From Ulota crispa (Eukaryota > Streptophyta > Bryopsida > Orthotrichales > Orthotrichaceae): a stretch of DNA of 64,000 bases. The stretch spans positions 12,896,817 through 12,960,816 of the forward strand of contig OY987249.1 of NCBI GenBank assembly GCA_963920765.1, in the 5' to 3' direction. Shown here piece by piece: positions 24,354-34,759 of this stretch (its first letter is position 1; the number at the start of each line of letters is the position of its first letter). The notes beneath the pieces were generated by a model. That model worked only from the letters and a program-made list of their open reading frames with translations, did no database searches and was not told the DNA's origin. The position numbers and the translations under genes are program-made.

Positions 24354-24698
24354 TTCTCTCCGTCTCAAAATGATCTTCCTTTTGGCCTTTTTTTAGTGTC
24401 CCAAAATGACCTTCTTGTTGGAGGAAGAAGGAAGCTAGTGATACTTGCACATAGTCTAAAAACATGGGCATGCTAACCAATCCCATGCCATCAAGTGAGT
24501 GGCAAAGGTGCTCTTTAAAAGTGCCTCAAAAATCCAAATTTCTAGTACTTTGAAAACTAAGTTAAAACTCAAAATTTCAAAACTATAGGAGGACATCAAA
24601 CTCTATTAATAAGTAAAAGAAATTTTGAAAAATGGTTATTTTCAAGCTTAATCTATAACATTTTGTGTAATAAAAAGATCATTTTGGGACGGAGGGAG
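24354..24698 (+). mobile_element. Complete Stowaway-like MITE
   Basis: The left end TTCTCTCCGTCTCAAAATGA and the right end, whose reverse complement is CTCCCTCCGTCCCAAAATGA, are terminal inverted repeats flanked by TA on both sides (24,352-24,353 and 24,699-24,700), as in Tc1/mariner-derived Stowaway elements. It is 345 bp long with no coding capacity. An internal TGTCCCAAAATGACCTTC near 24,400 repeats part of the terminus. The copy at 1-65 is a relative. Confidence 0.85.
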
Positions 24699-24884
24699 TA
24701 ATGAATTACATGTGTTTCCAAGTAGCCAAGCAATGAGTCAAAAGATAACATTTTTGGGTAAGGTAACCTAATTGTTAAAAAAACATAAATGCAATATGTA
24801 GTGTAGCATGCTTGAACAATAAGTTACACAATGACAAAATCTAAAGCGTTTGCATGAGCTTCAATGCATGAGGAACCACGTTAA

Positions 24885-25572
24885 CCCTTAACCCTTAAAG
24901 GACGGATGGATTGTTGTGGCTTGCCGTGCTTGTAGCATTTTATAGTGTTTTGCACATGGGCACCAGTAGTATTGCTTCAAAAAGTTGGAAAAGTCAACAG
25001 TGCATGGTGTCCTCATGAAAATTGCAAAAAGGACAGCTTGGGAGCTAACACCATGTATCACAATTTGGGTTATAAAATAAAATGAATGTATCTCAAGAGG
25101 AAATTTTCTGCCTTCCATGATGCACTACGCTTTTATGATCACTTCTGAAAAAACATCAAATCAAAATCGATCTTTTTCTGGAATATAGAGTTTTTTTTTG
25201 GAAGCAATGGACGTTCTTCATTTGTGCCAATGTTTAGGGGTTAAAGGACGGATGAGTTACCATGACTTGCCCTACCTATAACAGTCTATAGTGTTTTGTA
25301 CATGGGCACTAATAGTATTGTTTCAAAAAGTTGAAAAAGTCAACAATGCATGGTGTCCTCATAAAAATTGCAAGAAGGGCAGCTTGGGAGCTAACACCAT
25401 GTTTCTAAATCTTATCACAATTTAAATCACAAAAAAAAAGAATATATTTGAGGAAGTAATTTTTTTAATTCCATGATGGACCATATGTTTATGGTCACTT
25501 CCGAAATCACAAAATCTTTTTTCAAAGTCGGATGACGTTTTCGTCTTCCTCGACGTTTGTTTAGGGGTTAAG
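24885..25572 (+). repeat. Two head-to-tail copies of a ~340-bp dispersed repeat
   Basis: Each copy starts at TTAA-AAAGGACGGATG (24,890 and 25,236) and ends in a TTTAGGGGTTAA signature (25,242 and 25,570). Shared internal blocks include TAGTGTTTTG(C/T)ACATGGGCAC, AAAAAGTCAACA(G/A)TGCATGG and AGCTTGGGAGCTAACACCAT. A third, more diverged copy lies reversed at 47,564-47,915. The tandem pair ends about 0.2-0.3 kb upstream of the likely EF-1alpha leader exon. Confidence 0.8.
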
Positions 25573-25739
25573 ATGTATTTTCATCCACTTTGCCCACTTG
25601 GTCAACAGAATTGCTTACCACCGTTCGTTAACAGAGCTGCAACGAGGATGCACTTAGGGCATGTCCGCTCCGATACTCGAGCCACCCACCCCAGTCCAAC
25701 TGCGTGATCCAAACCGCGAAGAGATTGTATCTGAACCCT

Positions 25740-25901
25740 CGGATGTGAGATCCAACGGCTGGAACGTCCCGGGAGGCCCTTTAAGGGGCAGCTGCACAGA
25801 AGGGCTCACTCTCTACCTGAGTGCTCTCCTGCGAGAGCGTTTTGGCCGCTGCTGCTGCTGCTGTTTGGTGCTGTGCATCCCCGATTGCTCGTTGCTTCTA
25901 G
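25740..25901 (+). promoter_or_regulatory. Probable EF-1alpha 5' leader exon and core promoter region
   Basis: GC content rises here, after the AT-rich repeats. The stretch contains a CT-rich patch (CTCACTCTCTACCTGAGTGCTC), a run of GCTGCTGCTGCTGCTG, and a strong donor CTTCTAG|GTACGT at 25,901/25,902. No clear TATA box was seen. The transcription start is not resolved from sequence alone. Confidence 0.45.
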
Positions 25902-26472
25902 GTACGTTGTTCGTGACACTCTTGCGTGTTTGGTACAATTTCAATCTTGTCATGTTTCTTCTCCGCGAGCGGTTCGGCGTACAGTGGTTTGTTAAGTAGG
26001 GTACGCTTGATATGTGCGTCCGAGATGGGCCGCTTGAGGGATGTCCCGGGAGTCAGGATTTGTTTAGCCCGGGATGGCGTGGTCGCTTTAGTGGTCGTTG
26101 TTTTGCGTTTTTCTAGGTTATTGCTTGGTCCAGCTGCCGTGTGTTCCCAGGGCTGTAGGAGTAGCCGACTGGGAAAAATTAGGGTTTGATTTGCAGTTTG
26201 TGGGCTGTGGTGCATAACTCTGAGCCTGTGAATAGAAGTTGAGGGTCGGTTTGAGGGGGTTGTTCTGGAGCTATCCTGTTCTAACCAATTTGTTCGCGTC
26301 ACTTCGATAGAGTAGAGGTCTGGTGAAAATCCAGATCTCGTCGTTGTAGCCGTAACCAAGTGTATTTCGAGGTTTGCAATCTGCGTCTTGTCCTTGTCTT
26401 GAGCTCAATTTTGTGCCTGATTATTATTTGCCGGCTTCTTCAATCCCGGGTGTTGGGATTGCGGTTGGGCAG
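25902..26472 (+). other. Inferred intron in the EF-1alpha 5' leader
   Basis: The donor TAG|GTACGT and the acceptor GGTTGGGCAG|ATAGTTCAAGATGG place the 3' splice site ten bases before the start codon. Plant EF-1alpha genes commonly have a leader intron just upstream of the ATG that enhances expression. The intron is 571 bp and T-rich, with no competing downstream ATG before the true start. Confidence 0.6.
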
Positions 26473-26482
26473 ATAGTTCAAG

Positions 26483-28074
26483 ATGGGTAAGGAGAAGGTT
26501 CATATCAGTATCGTGGTCATCGGCCATGTCGACTCCGGAAAGTCGACCACCACTGGCCACTTGATCTACAAGCTAGGCGGTATCGACAAGCGTGTGATCG
26601 AGCGCTTCGAGAAGGAGGCGGCGGAGATGAACAAGCGCTCGTTCAAGTACGCGTGGGTGCTGGACAAGCTGAAGGCCGAGCGCGAGCGCGGTATCACGAT
26701 CGACATCGCGCTGTGGAAGTTTGAGACGGTGAAGTACTATTGCACGGTCATTGACGCGCCGGGGCATCGCGATTTCATCAAGAACATGATCACGGGTACG
26801 TCGCAGGCGGATTGCGCGGTGCTGATCATCGACTCGACGACGGGAGGGTTCGAGGCCGGTATCTCTAAGGACGGGCAGACGCGCGAGCACGCGCTGTTGG
26901 CGTTCACGCTGGGAGTGAAACAGATGATCTGCTGCTGCAACAAGGTAAGTTTTTTTGTTCTTACCTTAAGGTCGTGTTTCTGGGAGGGCGGCGAGGTGTT
27001 TTGTGTTTATTGAAAAAGTGTCGGCGGAGTGGTGGCGGCTGTGAGGTTGGGACCGGTCGCTTGAGCGGGTTAGGGGATGGGAGGAGATTTGCGGTTTAGG
27101 TCGAGCTGTCTTATGGCGATGATGCGTGCGTTACTATGCGAGAGATGGATTGCGTGTCTGATGGGGGAATCGGAATGGATTGTGTGGCGCAGATGGACGC
27201 GACGACGCCGAAGTACAGCAAGGCGCGGTTCGAGGAGATCAGCAAGGAGGTGTCGGCGTACCTGAAGAAGGTGGGGTACAACCCGGACAAGATTCCGTTC
27301 GTGCCGATTTCTGGGTTCGAGGGCGATAACATGATCGAGAGGTCGACGAACCTGGACTGGTACAAGGGGCCGACTCTTCTGGAGGCGCTGGACAGCGTGT
27401 CGGAGCCGAAGAGGCCGTCCGACAAGCCATTGCGGCTGCCGCTGCAGGACGTGTACAAGATCGGCGGGATTGGAACTGTGCCGGTGGGACGTGTGGAGAC
27501 GGGAGTCATCAAGCCGGGTATGCTGGTGTGCTTCGCACCGACGGGGCTGACGACTGAGGTGAAGTCGGTGGAGATGCACCACGAGTCGATGCTGGAGGCG
27601 CACCCCGGGGACAATGTGGGGTTCAACGTGAAGAACGTGGCGGTGAAGGATCTGAAGCGAGGGTTCGTGGCGTCGGACTCGAAGAACGACCCGGCGAAGG
27701 AGGCAGCCAACTTCACGGCGCAGGTGATCATCATGAACCACCCGGGGCAGATCGGGAACGGGTACGCGCCGGTGCTGGACTGCCACACGTCGCACATCGC
27801 GGTGAAGTTTTCGGAGATCTTGACGAAGGTGGACCGTCGGTCGGGCAAGGAGCTGGAGAAGGAGCCCAAGTTCCTGAAGAACGGAGACGCGGGGTTCGTG
27901 AAGATGATTCCGACGAAGCCGATGACGGTGGAGACGTTCGCGGAGTATCCTCCGCTGGGTCGGTTCGCGGTGCGCGACATGAGGCAGACGGTGGCGGTGG
28001 GCGTGATCAAGGCGGTGGAGAAGAAGGAGGCGACGGGCGCTAAGATCACCAAGGCGGCAGCGAAGAAGAAGTGA
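26483..28074 (+). CDS. EF1A: Translation elongation factor EF-1alpha (eEF1A)
   Basis: The gene encodes the GTPase that delivers aminoacyl-tRNA to the ribosomal A site in the cytosol. Two exons, 26,483-26,944 and 27,193-28,074, are joined across a 248-bp intron (AACAAG|GTAAGT to GGCGCAG|ATGGAC) and give 447 residues, the usual family length. The protein shows the P-loop GHVDSGKST (residues 14-22), DAPGH (91-95), NKMD (153-156, split by the intron at the usual plant position), the domain-2 stretch [20 protein letters not shown] and a lysine-rich C-terminus. Codons are strongly G/C-ending, unlike the flanks, as expected for a very highly expressed gene. Small substitutions relative to angiosperm proteins (for example [10 protein letters not shown]) are conservative. 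The ATG follows a leader acceptor at 26,472. Confidence 0.97.
26945..27192 (+). other. Coding intron of EF-1alpha
   Basis: 248 bp with GTAAGT donor and GGCGCAG acceptor. Removing it restores ...[13 protein letters not shown]. Reading through from the first exon would add a non-conserved tail and stop within ~70 bp. Confidence 0.95.
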
Positions 28075-29838
28075 ATAGTGCGGGAGGAGGGGGTGGAAGA
28101 GGGGCGCGGCGAGTGGGGTGCGGCAGGGAGAGCGGGTTTGGATTTGTTCAGTGTGTGCGGTGGGTCGGTGTATCTGCTGCAGGCGCGGCAGAGGCAGACG
28201 TGGGTGCTAGACCGGAGATGGCAGGGCTGGTAGTGGCTCTGGATGTTGGTGGTTGAATATTCGTATTGAATGGAGGCCTTTTTTGCTGCTATCTGCCTGT
28301 CAGCGACTCGATGATGTTGTGATTTCTCTCTTTGGACGGAGTTTCGGAGTCTCGTTTCTACTGTTGGCGCTGTGAGAATTCTGTGATGCGGATTTTACCA
28401 TCGCCGGTTTGTCATGGCGCTCGTTTTTCTGAGAGGATTGGGGTAATCGTTTGTGATGTTCTCGTCGGGTGCTGTTTGGGATTTGGTATATCTGCTGTTA
28501 GGAGCATGTTGTTTTTGTTGTACATGTTTGGGCTCCATATTTTGAATCTCCGTGAAGTTTAGTTCTTTGTTGGGTCGGTCGCTTCGGCATCTCCTTACTG
28601 CTGGAGCTGGGTGCGAGATACAGTTGACCGGAGGTTGAAAGCGGTAGCTTTTGGAGTGTGTCGGTCTGGTTGTAAAAGGACCACGATGTCCGAGGTTGGC
28701 GAGTCCGAGTGTGGAGCGTGTCGTGTGGGTGCGAGCGTTTTTGTTTTTGGCGGTCTTTGTTTATTCTTCTTTTCGTCTCGTTTCCTGTCCAGGCGAGCTC
28801 GTGTATTTGTTACGCCGTGAGGCATGAAGTCATGTTTATGAGGAATGATGTTTGCCGTTGCATTCGATCTGTGAGGAGTAAAAACTTTAGTAATGTAGAG
28901 TACGTGGAACGCAAGAATGTTCTTTGTCTAGGAGGTCCAAATCGAGTGTGAAGTAGTCTGTTCCTCAAGCCGTATTTCCTCTGTTCTTCTTTTCTCTTAT
29001 CCTCTCTTTTCTTGTTAGTTTCAAGTTTGAGTTATCGCTATGAGTTGTGCATGGGGACGACGAGAAAGAGTCGAGAGTTGGATTTGTGGATTTGAAACCC
29101 CTCCGTGCCGCAGGATCTGCTGTTTAATGGGAGGTGACCCCTTGTGAAAGAAACTGGAATCATTTGAGTTTCCTTTCATCCAAGTATATAATGAAGATGT
29201 ATAATCTTGTGCAGACGTGCGGACATTCTTCCTGCCCCAATTTCAATTCTGTGTAGTCTACAGTTGTGTGTACCAATGAAATCCTTTCTTGGGATTATAC
29301 TTACACTGAACACGACTGGTTCTTAAGAAGATTATTTGGGAGGTCCAGGCTAAGTTTGTAATGTTCACATCTGTACATTCACAAATTGCTAGAGAGAGAA
29401 AACAGTAGTTTCTACAAGTGCATTTTCTGCATGCGAAAGGGCTTTCTCATGAATTGGACTCCATTTTGTGGTAGAGTAGCCCCCTCGTATGTAGCATCAT
29501 TTTGTGATAACCTATGCAGAAGCAATCTCATCTGCAAGAGTATGCATCCCATCCTCAGATTCCGTAGCAGAAGGTTCGAATTTACCACCAACATGAGACT
29601 TAATTACAGACATTCACAGTATCAAATGTTGAGAGTGTATGAAATCAACGATCTTTTTTCAAAACCTTTTTTCTTTCACCTAGGCATGTCGACATTCACC
29701 TACTAGCACTGTAGTATTGAGAAATTCAAAAGCTCCTTTTATTCCCTTGACAGCAACAAAGTTTGTACACTCTTCATCGGAAATGATACTCTGACAAACA
29801 TCTGCAAAGACACCTTGTTTTTCAAATCACCTCAGTAC
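28075..29838. other. Convergent 3' regions of EF-1alpha and the aminotransferase gene
   Basis: G/T-rich sequence follows the EF-1alpha stop to ~28,800 and is probably its 3' untranslated region. The remainder becomes AT-rich towards the minus-strand stop at 29,839. There is no canonical AATAAA immediately after the stop, and exact polyadenylation sites cannot be assigned. No other gene was seen. Confidence 0.5.
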
Positions 29839-32800
29839 TCATTTGAAAGCATTCAGTTTGGACTCGTCTCCTGGTGAAATTCGCCCAGCAATAAGCGGAG
29901 TATGCTTGACCAGGAAAGCTTGGGCCGCAGCAACACCGCTTCCTAAAATCACAGGGTATCCAACCTCCTGCAGACAAAGCTCCACTCCTGCCAAAGCTCC
30001 AAGTAGTTGCAGCTGCGCACACAATGGAAGCACATAATTGAAAATTAGTAATATAGAGTGGAGTTATAATAGGAACTAGGATTGTTATCTCTCAAGCTGG
30101 CAACATTCGAAATAATATTAAACTCTAGCTTTTGCGTAGAGTTTTTAAATAATGCAAGGACGTCTCTATTGTAGTAAGGCCACAACAATATAACTTTGTG
30201 GAATTTTGTGGAAGTATGACTGAGGTTATTGCAGTACTTCCATTTGAGTACATCCCATGAAGACACGTACACTGAATTGCGTTTAGGTTGCCCCCGTACT
30301 AGTTTTTCAATATTTATACTAAATAAACATTTGCAACTGCTAAAGTAATTTTCATCAAAAATTGTTGCAACAAATAATTTTTTAAAGCCCAACAACAACA
30401 AAGCTGTGGAAAAACAAATTAGCTACATCCATGTCGTAAATCATGTGAAATTCAAGTACTTGGAGAGTTGCATGTGCCTCTAATTTGTGTTTGAACAAGG
30501 TGGTGAGCGTGGACCTCGTTCATGCTTCCAAGATGTCCAATGCGGAAGAGCTTCCCTGCAACCTCTCCAAGACCCAGTCCCAAGCTGAGATTGTATTTCT
30601 TCCACGCCAGCTCGATCACGTCACCGCTGTCCAGAGCCTCGGGCATCACCACTCCTGTCACCATGGCGCTCTCCCACTCCCGTTTCTTCGCGCACACTTT
30701 CAGTCCCCACACCCGCACAGCTGCCCTGTCATCGCTCCCGGAATTTCTACAAATTGTCAGGCAGGCAAGCCTCCTAGAGCAAAAATTCCCCATTTCCATG
30801 GACACTCCCACGATGCACTTGGCAACAAAGAGACTTGCATTCGAGAAAGTTCACCCACGATCATCACCTTTTGACACTAGTCACACCTTCTCCAAGAATG
30901 AAACTTCTGTGAAGAATGAGAAGTGGTAGAATGAAAATAGGAACCAGTGAGAGCACTTCTCCAAGGAAGAAGGTGTGACACTCCTTTTGTGAATGATGAA
31001 GTATGGAGAATGATGAAAGTAAGAAAAGCCAAAGTGAAAGTAAGAGGAGTAACTTCTAAAAAAAGAAAAAACTATTGTTAAAAGTGAAAAAGTAACTGTA
31101 AACAAAAACTAACTAAAGTGAAAATAAGACACAAATGGGTAAAACTTAGTGTGTGAAGATGATTTCTCCATCCCTTTCTTCACCTGCATAGGTGAAGAGA
31201 GAAACTTCTCAATCTTCACAGAATGGGATTGTAGCGGATTTGGACCAGCTGCCACGACCTCATTCTCTAAAGATTGAGAATGGGTGACTACACTAATTTT
31301 AGTTCTGGAGAGACAATTGCACATGGGTTACCTTGTTGCTTCCGCAAGGCGATGGTGCCGGGCGATGACGTTCTCCAAGCCTTCGACTTTGAGAATCAAG
31401 TCGAGTGAAGCTCGCAACCCGTAAATCATTTGCACGGAGGGCGTGTAAGGGCAGTAAAGCCCCGCCTTGTAGCTTTTCAGATACTGCCCCCAATCGAAGT
31501 ACCCGCGTGGAGACTTCGCAAGCTTGTACGCGTCCAGCGCTTTCGCGCTTGCGCACACAATCCCAAGCCCGGTCGGCAGCGACAACGCTTTCTGGGAGCC
31601 AGTGAGTGCAACGTCCACCCCCCAGTCGTCCATAAGAAACTCCGTGGCGCCCACCGAGGAGACGCCGTCCACGACGAACAATGCCGGGTGACGCACCTCA
31701 TCTGTGAAGTCCTAAGAATCAGAATTAGCATAATTTGGTCCCGATTAAACACACCCAGAATTTTGAGAAAAGAGAAAATCCAGCGAGGCATGATCTTGTC
31801 AAAGCTGCGAAACGCCAGGAGCGGAAGCTGGACCATCTCTATGCCCCCGCACCCTCGAAACCAGTACACACCTCTTCCACTACTGCCCGTACATCAAGAC
31901 CCCATGGCAGAAATTCAAATGAATACTCTAGCACAACTACGAGATGAGGGATTTGAGGTCAATGACATTCGAACAGCGCTTCTATGTGAATCAGGAGTCA
32001 AGGTACAAGGGAAACTCGAAAAGCATGTCTTATATCAAGCAACCATGAGACCTCCTGCGATTATTTCTCGTGTAGTTCACGTAGGCTGAAAGATGCGGCA
32101 AAAGATATGGAGATCAAATACACAGCATCGAACGTGTGAGTGGAGCAGCTTGGCTAGCAACATTACAAACGGGAGCTGCAATATGGAGGACAATTCACTT
32201 AAACTCTAGGAATAAAGACACGATCATTGCTTTAGAAACTAGTTTTCAAAGAGAGTGGTCACCAGTGTTCTGTGCACCCCAGAGTAGGCATTGGAATTCC
32301 ACTTCTCTGCTATAATCTACCCGAAAACAAAACACGATTTTTATTAATAAAGGGGTTCCGAACGCTTGCTACAATCAGAAATGACTTTCACAAAGCTGCG
32401 AAAAAAAGAGGGAACCAGATCAGGGGTTAAGCACCGAGGAGTTGACGGATGGCAGCGAGGTTGGTGGTGACGCCGGTGGCGGTTTCATTATGTACCACGC
32501 ACACGGCTTTAACCTCGTGGCCGTGATCGGCGTAAAGCTTTCGCTTAAGGATGGCTAAATCGACGCCCTCGCCCCACTGGGAGTCGATGATATCCACTTG
32601 GTAATGCAAACGCCTCATGAGGTCAATCCAGAGGACCCCAAATTGTCCGAACCTCGGCGCGATGATTTTGTCGCCGGGTGACAAAGTGTTCGTCAATGCG
32701 CTCTCCCACGCTCCCGTTCCTGCAGGTAAGGTAGAAGTACCCACTCCCGAGCGTTTAAGGATTTAGGGTACCGCAATCTGTAGGGTTAGTTTTTCAACAA

Positions 32801-33436
32801 GGTATCCTGGAACATAATTTTTGTGGAAAAATGTATTGTAAAATATTTTATATTAAAGGGCAAAGTTACAACTAGTCCCTAAAAGTAACTCTAGAGTAAT
32901 CTTAAAACTGCTTGTATGTTTTCCTCCCAAATCAGCTTAGTAATTGACGTAGCTAACATGTGATAGGATTTGTTCAATAGTGTATGGTGAAACCCCAAAT
33001 CTATGATGCAAAATTGGGAGCCTGCTAGTGAATAGGTGTGTCTACATTAAACCACACTCACACTCAGGCAAAGCATGTTTTCAAAGGAGATTGCAACTAA
33101 TTGGCAAGTCTGCTCGTACCGTTTCAAGTTTAGAACAGAAGTTAGCCGTTTTAACCAAACATTGCAAATTCCATTTTGGGTCTGGATACTGAGGACTTGA
33201 CACGGTAAAGTTGGTGGAGGTAGTCGAGCACCTGTGCAAGGGAAGATGAAAGAAGCGGCGGTGCCGGTGCCAAAGAGCAGCTTGACATCCTCGATGACGG
33301 ACTTGGCGAGCGTGGGAAACGCAGGGGATCGGTGATCCTCGTTGTTCCGATTCATGGCCTGCAGCACGCTCTCCGGAATGTTGGTTGGACCGGGCACACA
33401 CAAGTGGTTCCTCCCTGGCGCTGGAAAGTACTCCAT
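29839..33436 (-). CDS. AGT1: Serine:glyoxylate aminotransferase
   Basis: A PLP-dependent class-V aminotransferase of the photorespiratory pathway, converting serine plus glyoxylate to hydroxypyruvate plus glycine, normally in leaf peroxisomes. Five exons: 33,436-33,232; 32,719-32,435; 31,701-31,332; 30,725-30,515; 30,012-29,839. They sum to 1,245 nt, or 414 residues (the Arabidopsis enzyme has ~401). The start is the Met of MEYFPAPGRNHLCVPGPTNI, since an upstream stop and no earlier ATG exclude extension. The PLP lysine is Lys201 in ALTGSQKALSLPTG. Other landmarks are NRNNEDHRSPAFP, GTGAWESALTNTLSPGD, HNETATGV and FRIGHLGSMNE. Oddity: the end ...LIAGRI is followed by 12 more residues (SPGDESKLNAFK), so the usual C-terminal SRI peroxisome signal is not terminal. 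The gene converges on EF-1alpha. Confidence 0.93.
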
Positions 33437-34280
33437 CTCTCTCGAACCAGCTCTAGGCACTTCTATTTCACAGCAAACTATTCAACAACTCTATAACTTT
33501 GCTTCCCTTCAGTTCTCTAAACAACAAGAAAAAATGTCCGTAGTGACACTTCCAAACTGACAAAAATTATCCAAAGTGACAAATGTCTGAACTGACACTG
33601 TTCCCTCGTAGTGAGCTACTAATGGATACAGCTCCAAGCAGATCGAATTCCAGGCCAGCAGCTCTGTTCACAAACCTCCTGCCGAGAAGATGGAAGCCAA
33701 GAATCAAATTAGCTCCATGCATGCATGCAGTATCAACAACTCCGTAACGCACTGGTCACTTCGATTCTTCGCCACTGTGGACAGCTCTAAGTAGATTGAC
33801 TTCCAGGCAAGCGGCTCTGATTGTGAACCTCCTTCCGAGGCACTGGAAAAGCTCAAGCTGGCGCTTGTCCTTGGCGTTTGTCATGGCAATGTATACTCAA
33901 TTGCAGAGTACGAATCTCAGCCAATCCAGCAAGAACATCAACGGGTTGCTCGCACCGGCAGTTCTAGACTGACGTAGAGCGTACTTCATTACCATGATCT
34001 CCATGTTGGACGTAGTTGGAATCCAGAGAGCAATGACTCGATCGCCGCCATTGACACAGCGGCTGGCTTCGTCACTCGAGTAGCGGCTGCGTCCGCAGTG
34101 CGTCACCACTTGTGAGAATCAGAAAAAACTGAAGGAGGGAGGGCCACATCAAGTTAAGTGTGGGTAAATTTTTGCTTAAGAGATCTTGCAAGAGTTGAGG
34201 AATTCCCCGTGGTGGCAACTCACAATATAAAGACAGGGGCTTTCTTAACTCTTCTAGTGTACAAGAAGGGAACAAATTGA
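33437..34280 (-). other. Upstream region of the aminotransferase gene with an internal duplication
   Basis: Two ~66-bp copies at 33,628-33,694 and 33,781-33,846 share CTTCCAGGC-type blocks and, on the minus strand, translate to related peptides (LGRRFVNRAAGLEFDLLGAV and LGRRFTIRAACLEVNLLRAV). A minus frame at 33,897-34,109 (ALWIPTTSNMEIMVMKYALR) looks protein-like but was not recognised. This may be a decayed gene fragment or leader sequence; the AGT promoter should also be here. Confidence 0.4.
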
Positions 34281-34441
34281 TTTATTAAATAGGTTATAGA
34301 AATATAGAAAGAAAGAAGACAATGAGAGGATTCAAATGGTATCATTTTTATACCAATTATAAAAGTTTTAGGTTCTCAAAAATCATTTGAAGAATTTATA
34401 ATACAAAAAAAATTCTCACACAGGTAGCACCACACAAACCC

Positions 34442-34756
34442 CCCAGCTCATTTTTGAAAGTATTAAAAATTATTATTTCTTAAATTACATTCTTCTAAAA
34501 AAAATTCTAAGAATCCTAGTGTTAAAACGTCATTATCACCTATAAAAACTTTATTATAAGCCCTTTTGAGGTTATAATAATTTCTTAGAAGTGGAGTATT
34601 CAGCTCATTTTACCCTTTCTTAAATTATATTCTTCTAAAAAATTCTAAGAATCCTAGTATTAAAACGTCATTATCACCTATAAAAACTTTATTAGCCCTT
34701 TTGAAGTTATAATAATTTCTTAGAAGTGGAGTATTCAGCTCATTTTACCCTTTCTT
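34442..34756 (+). repeat. Tandem duplication, ~140-bp unit
   Basis: TTCTTAAATTA(C/T)ATTCTTCTAA starts near 34,478 and again near 34,618. The two units are almost identical over AAGAATCCTAGT(G/A)TTAAAACG, CATTATCACCTATAAAAACT and AGAAGTGGAGTATTCAGCTC. The second unit is 135 bp, with small deletions. A partial third start (CAGCTCATTTT...) precedes the array at 34,445. The slight divergence suggests recent origin. Confidence 0.9.
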
Positions 34757-34759
34757 AAA

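Noticed and set aside
27070..28052. Long minus-strand frames (241 and 313 codons) opposite EF-1alpha
   Set aside because: They are antisense shadows of the G/C-ending codons of EF-1alpha exon 2. The Arg/His-rich and Ser/Pro-rich translations resemble no family.
31430..32089. 219-codon plus-strand frame across the aminotransferase gene
   Set aside because: It lies antisense to AGT exon 3 and runs into intron 2. Its translation has no recognisable similarity, while the minus strand is clearly conserved.
33437..33460. Upstream GTG start adding PRAGSRE to the aminotransferase
   Set aside because: Not an ATG, and family members begin at the Met of MEYF. The upstream frame closes at a TGA without any ATG.
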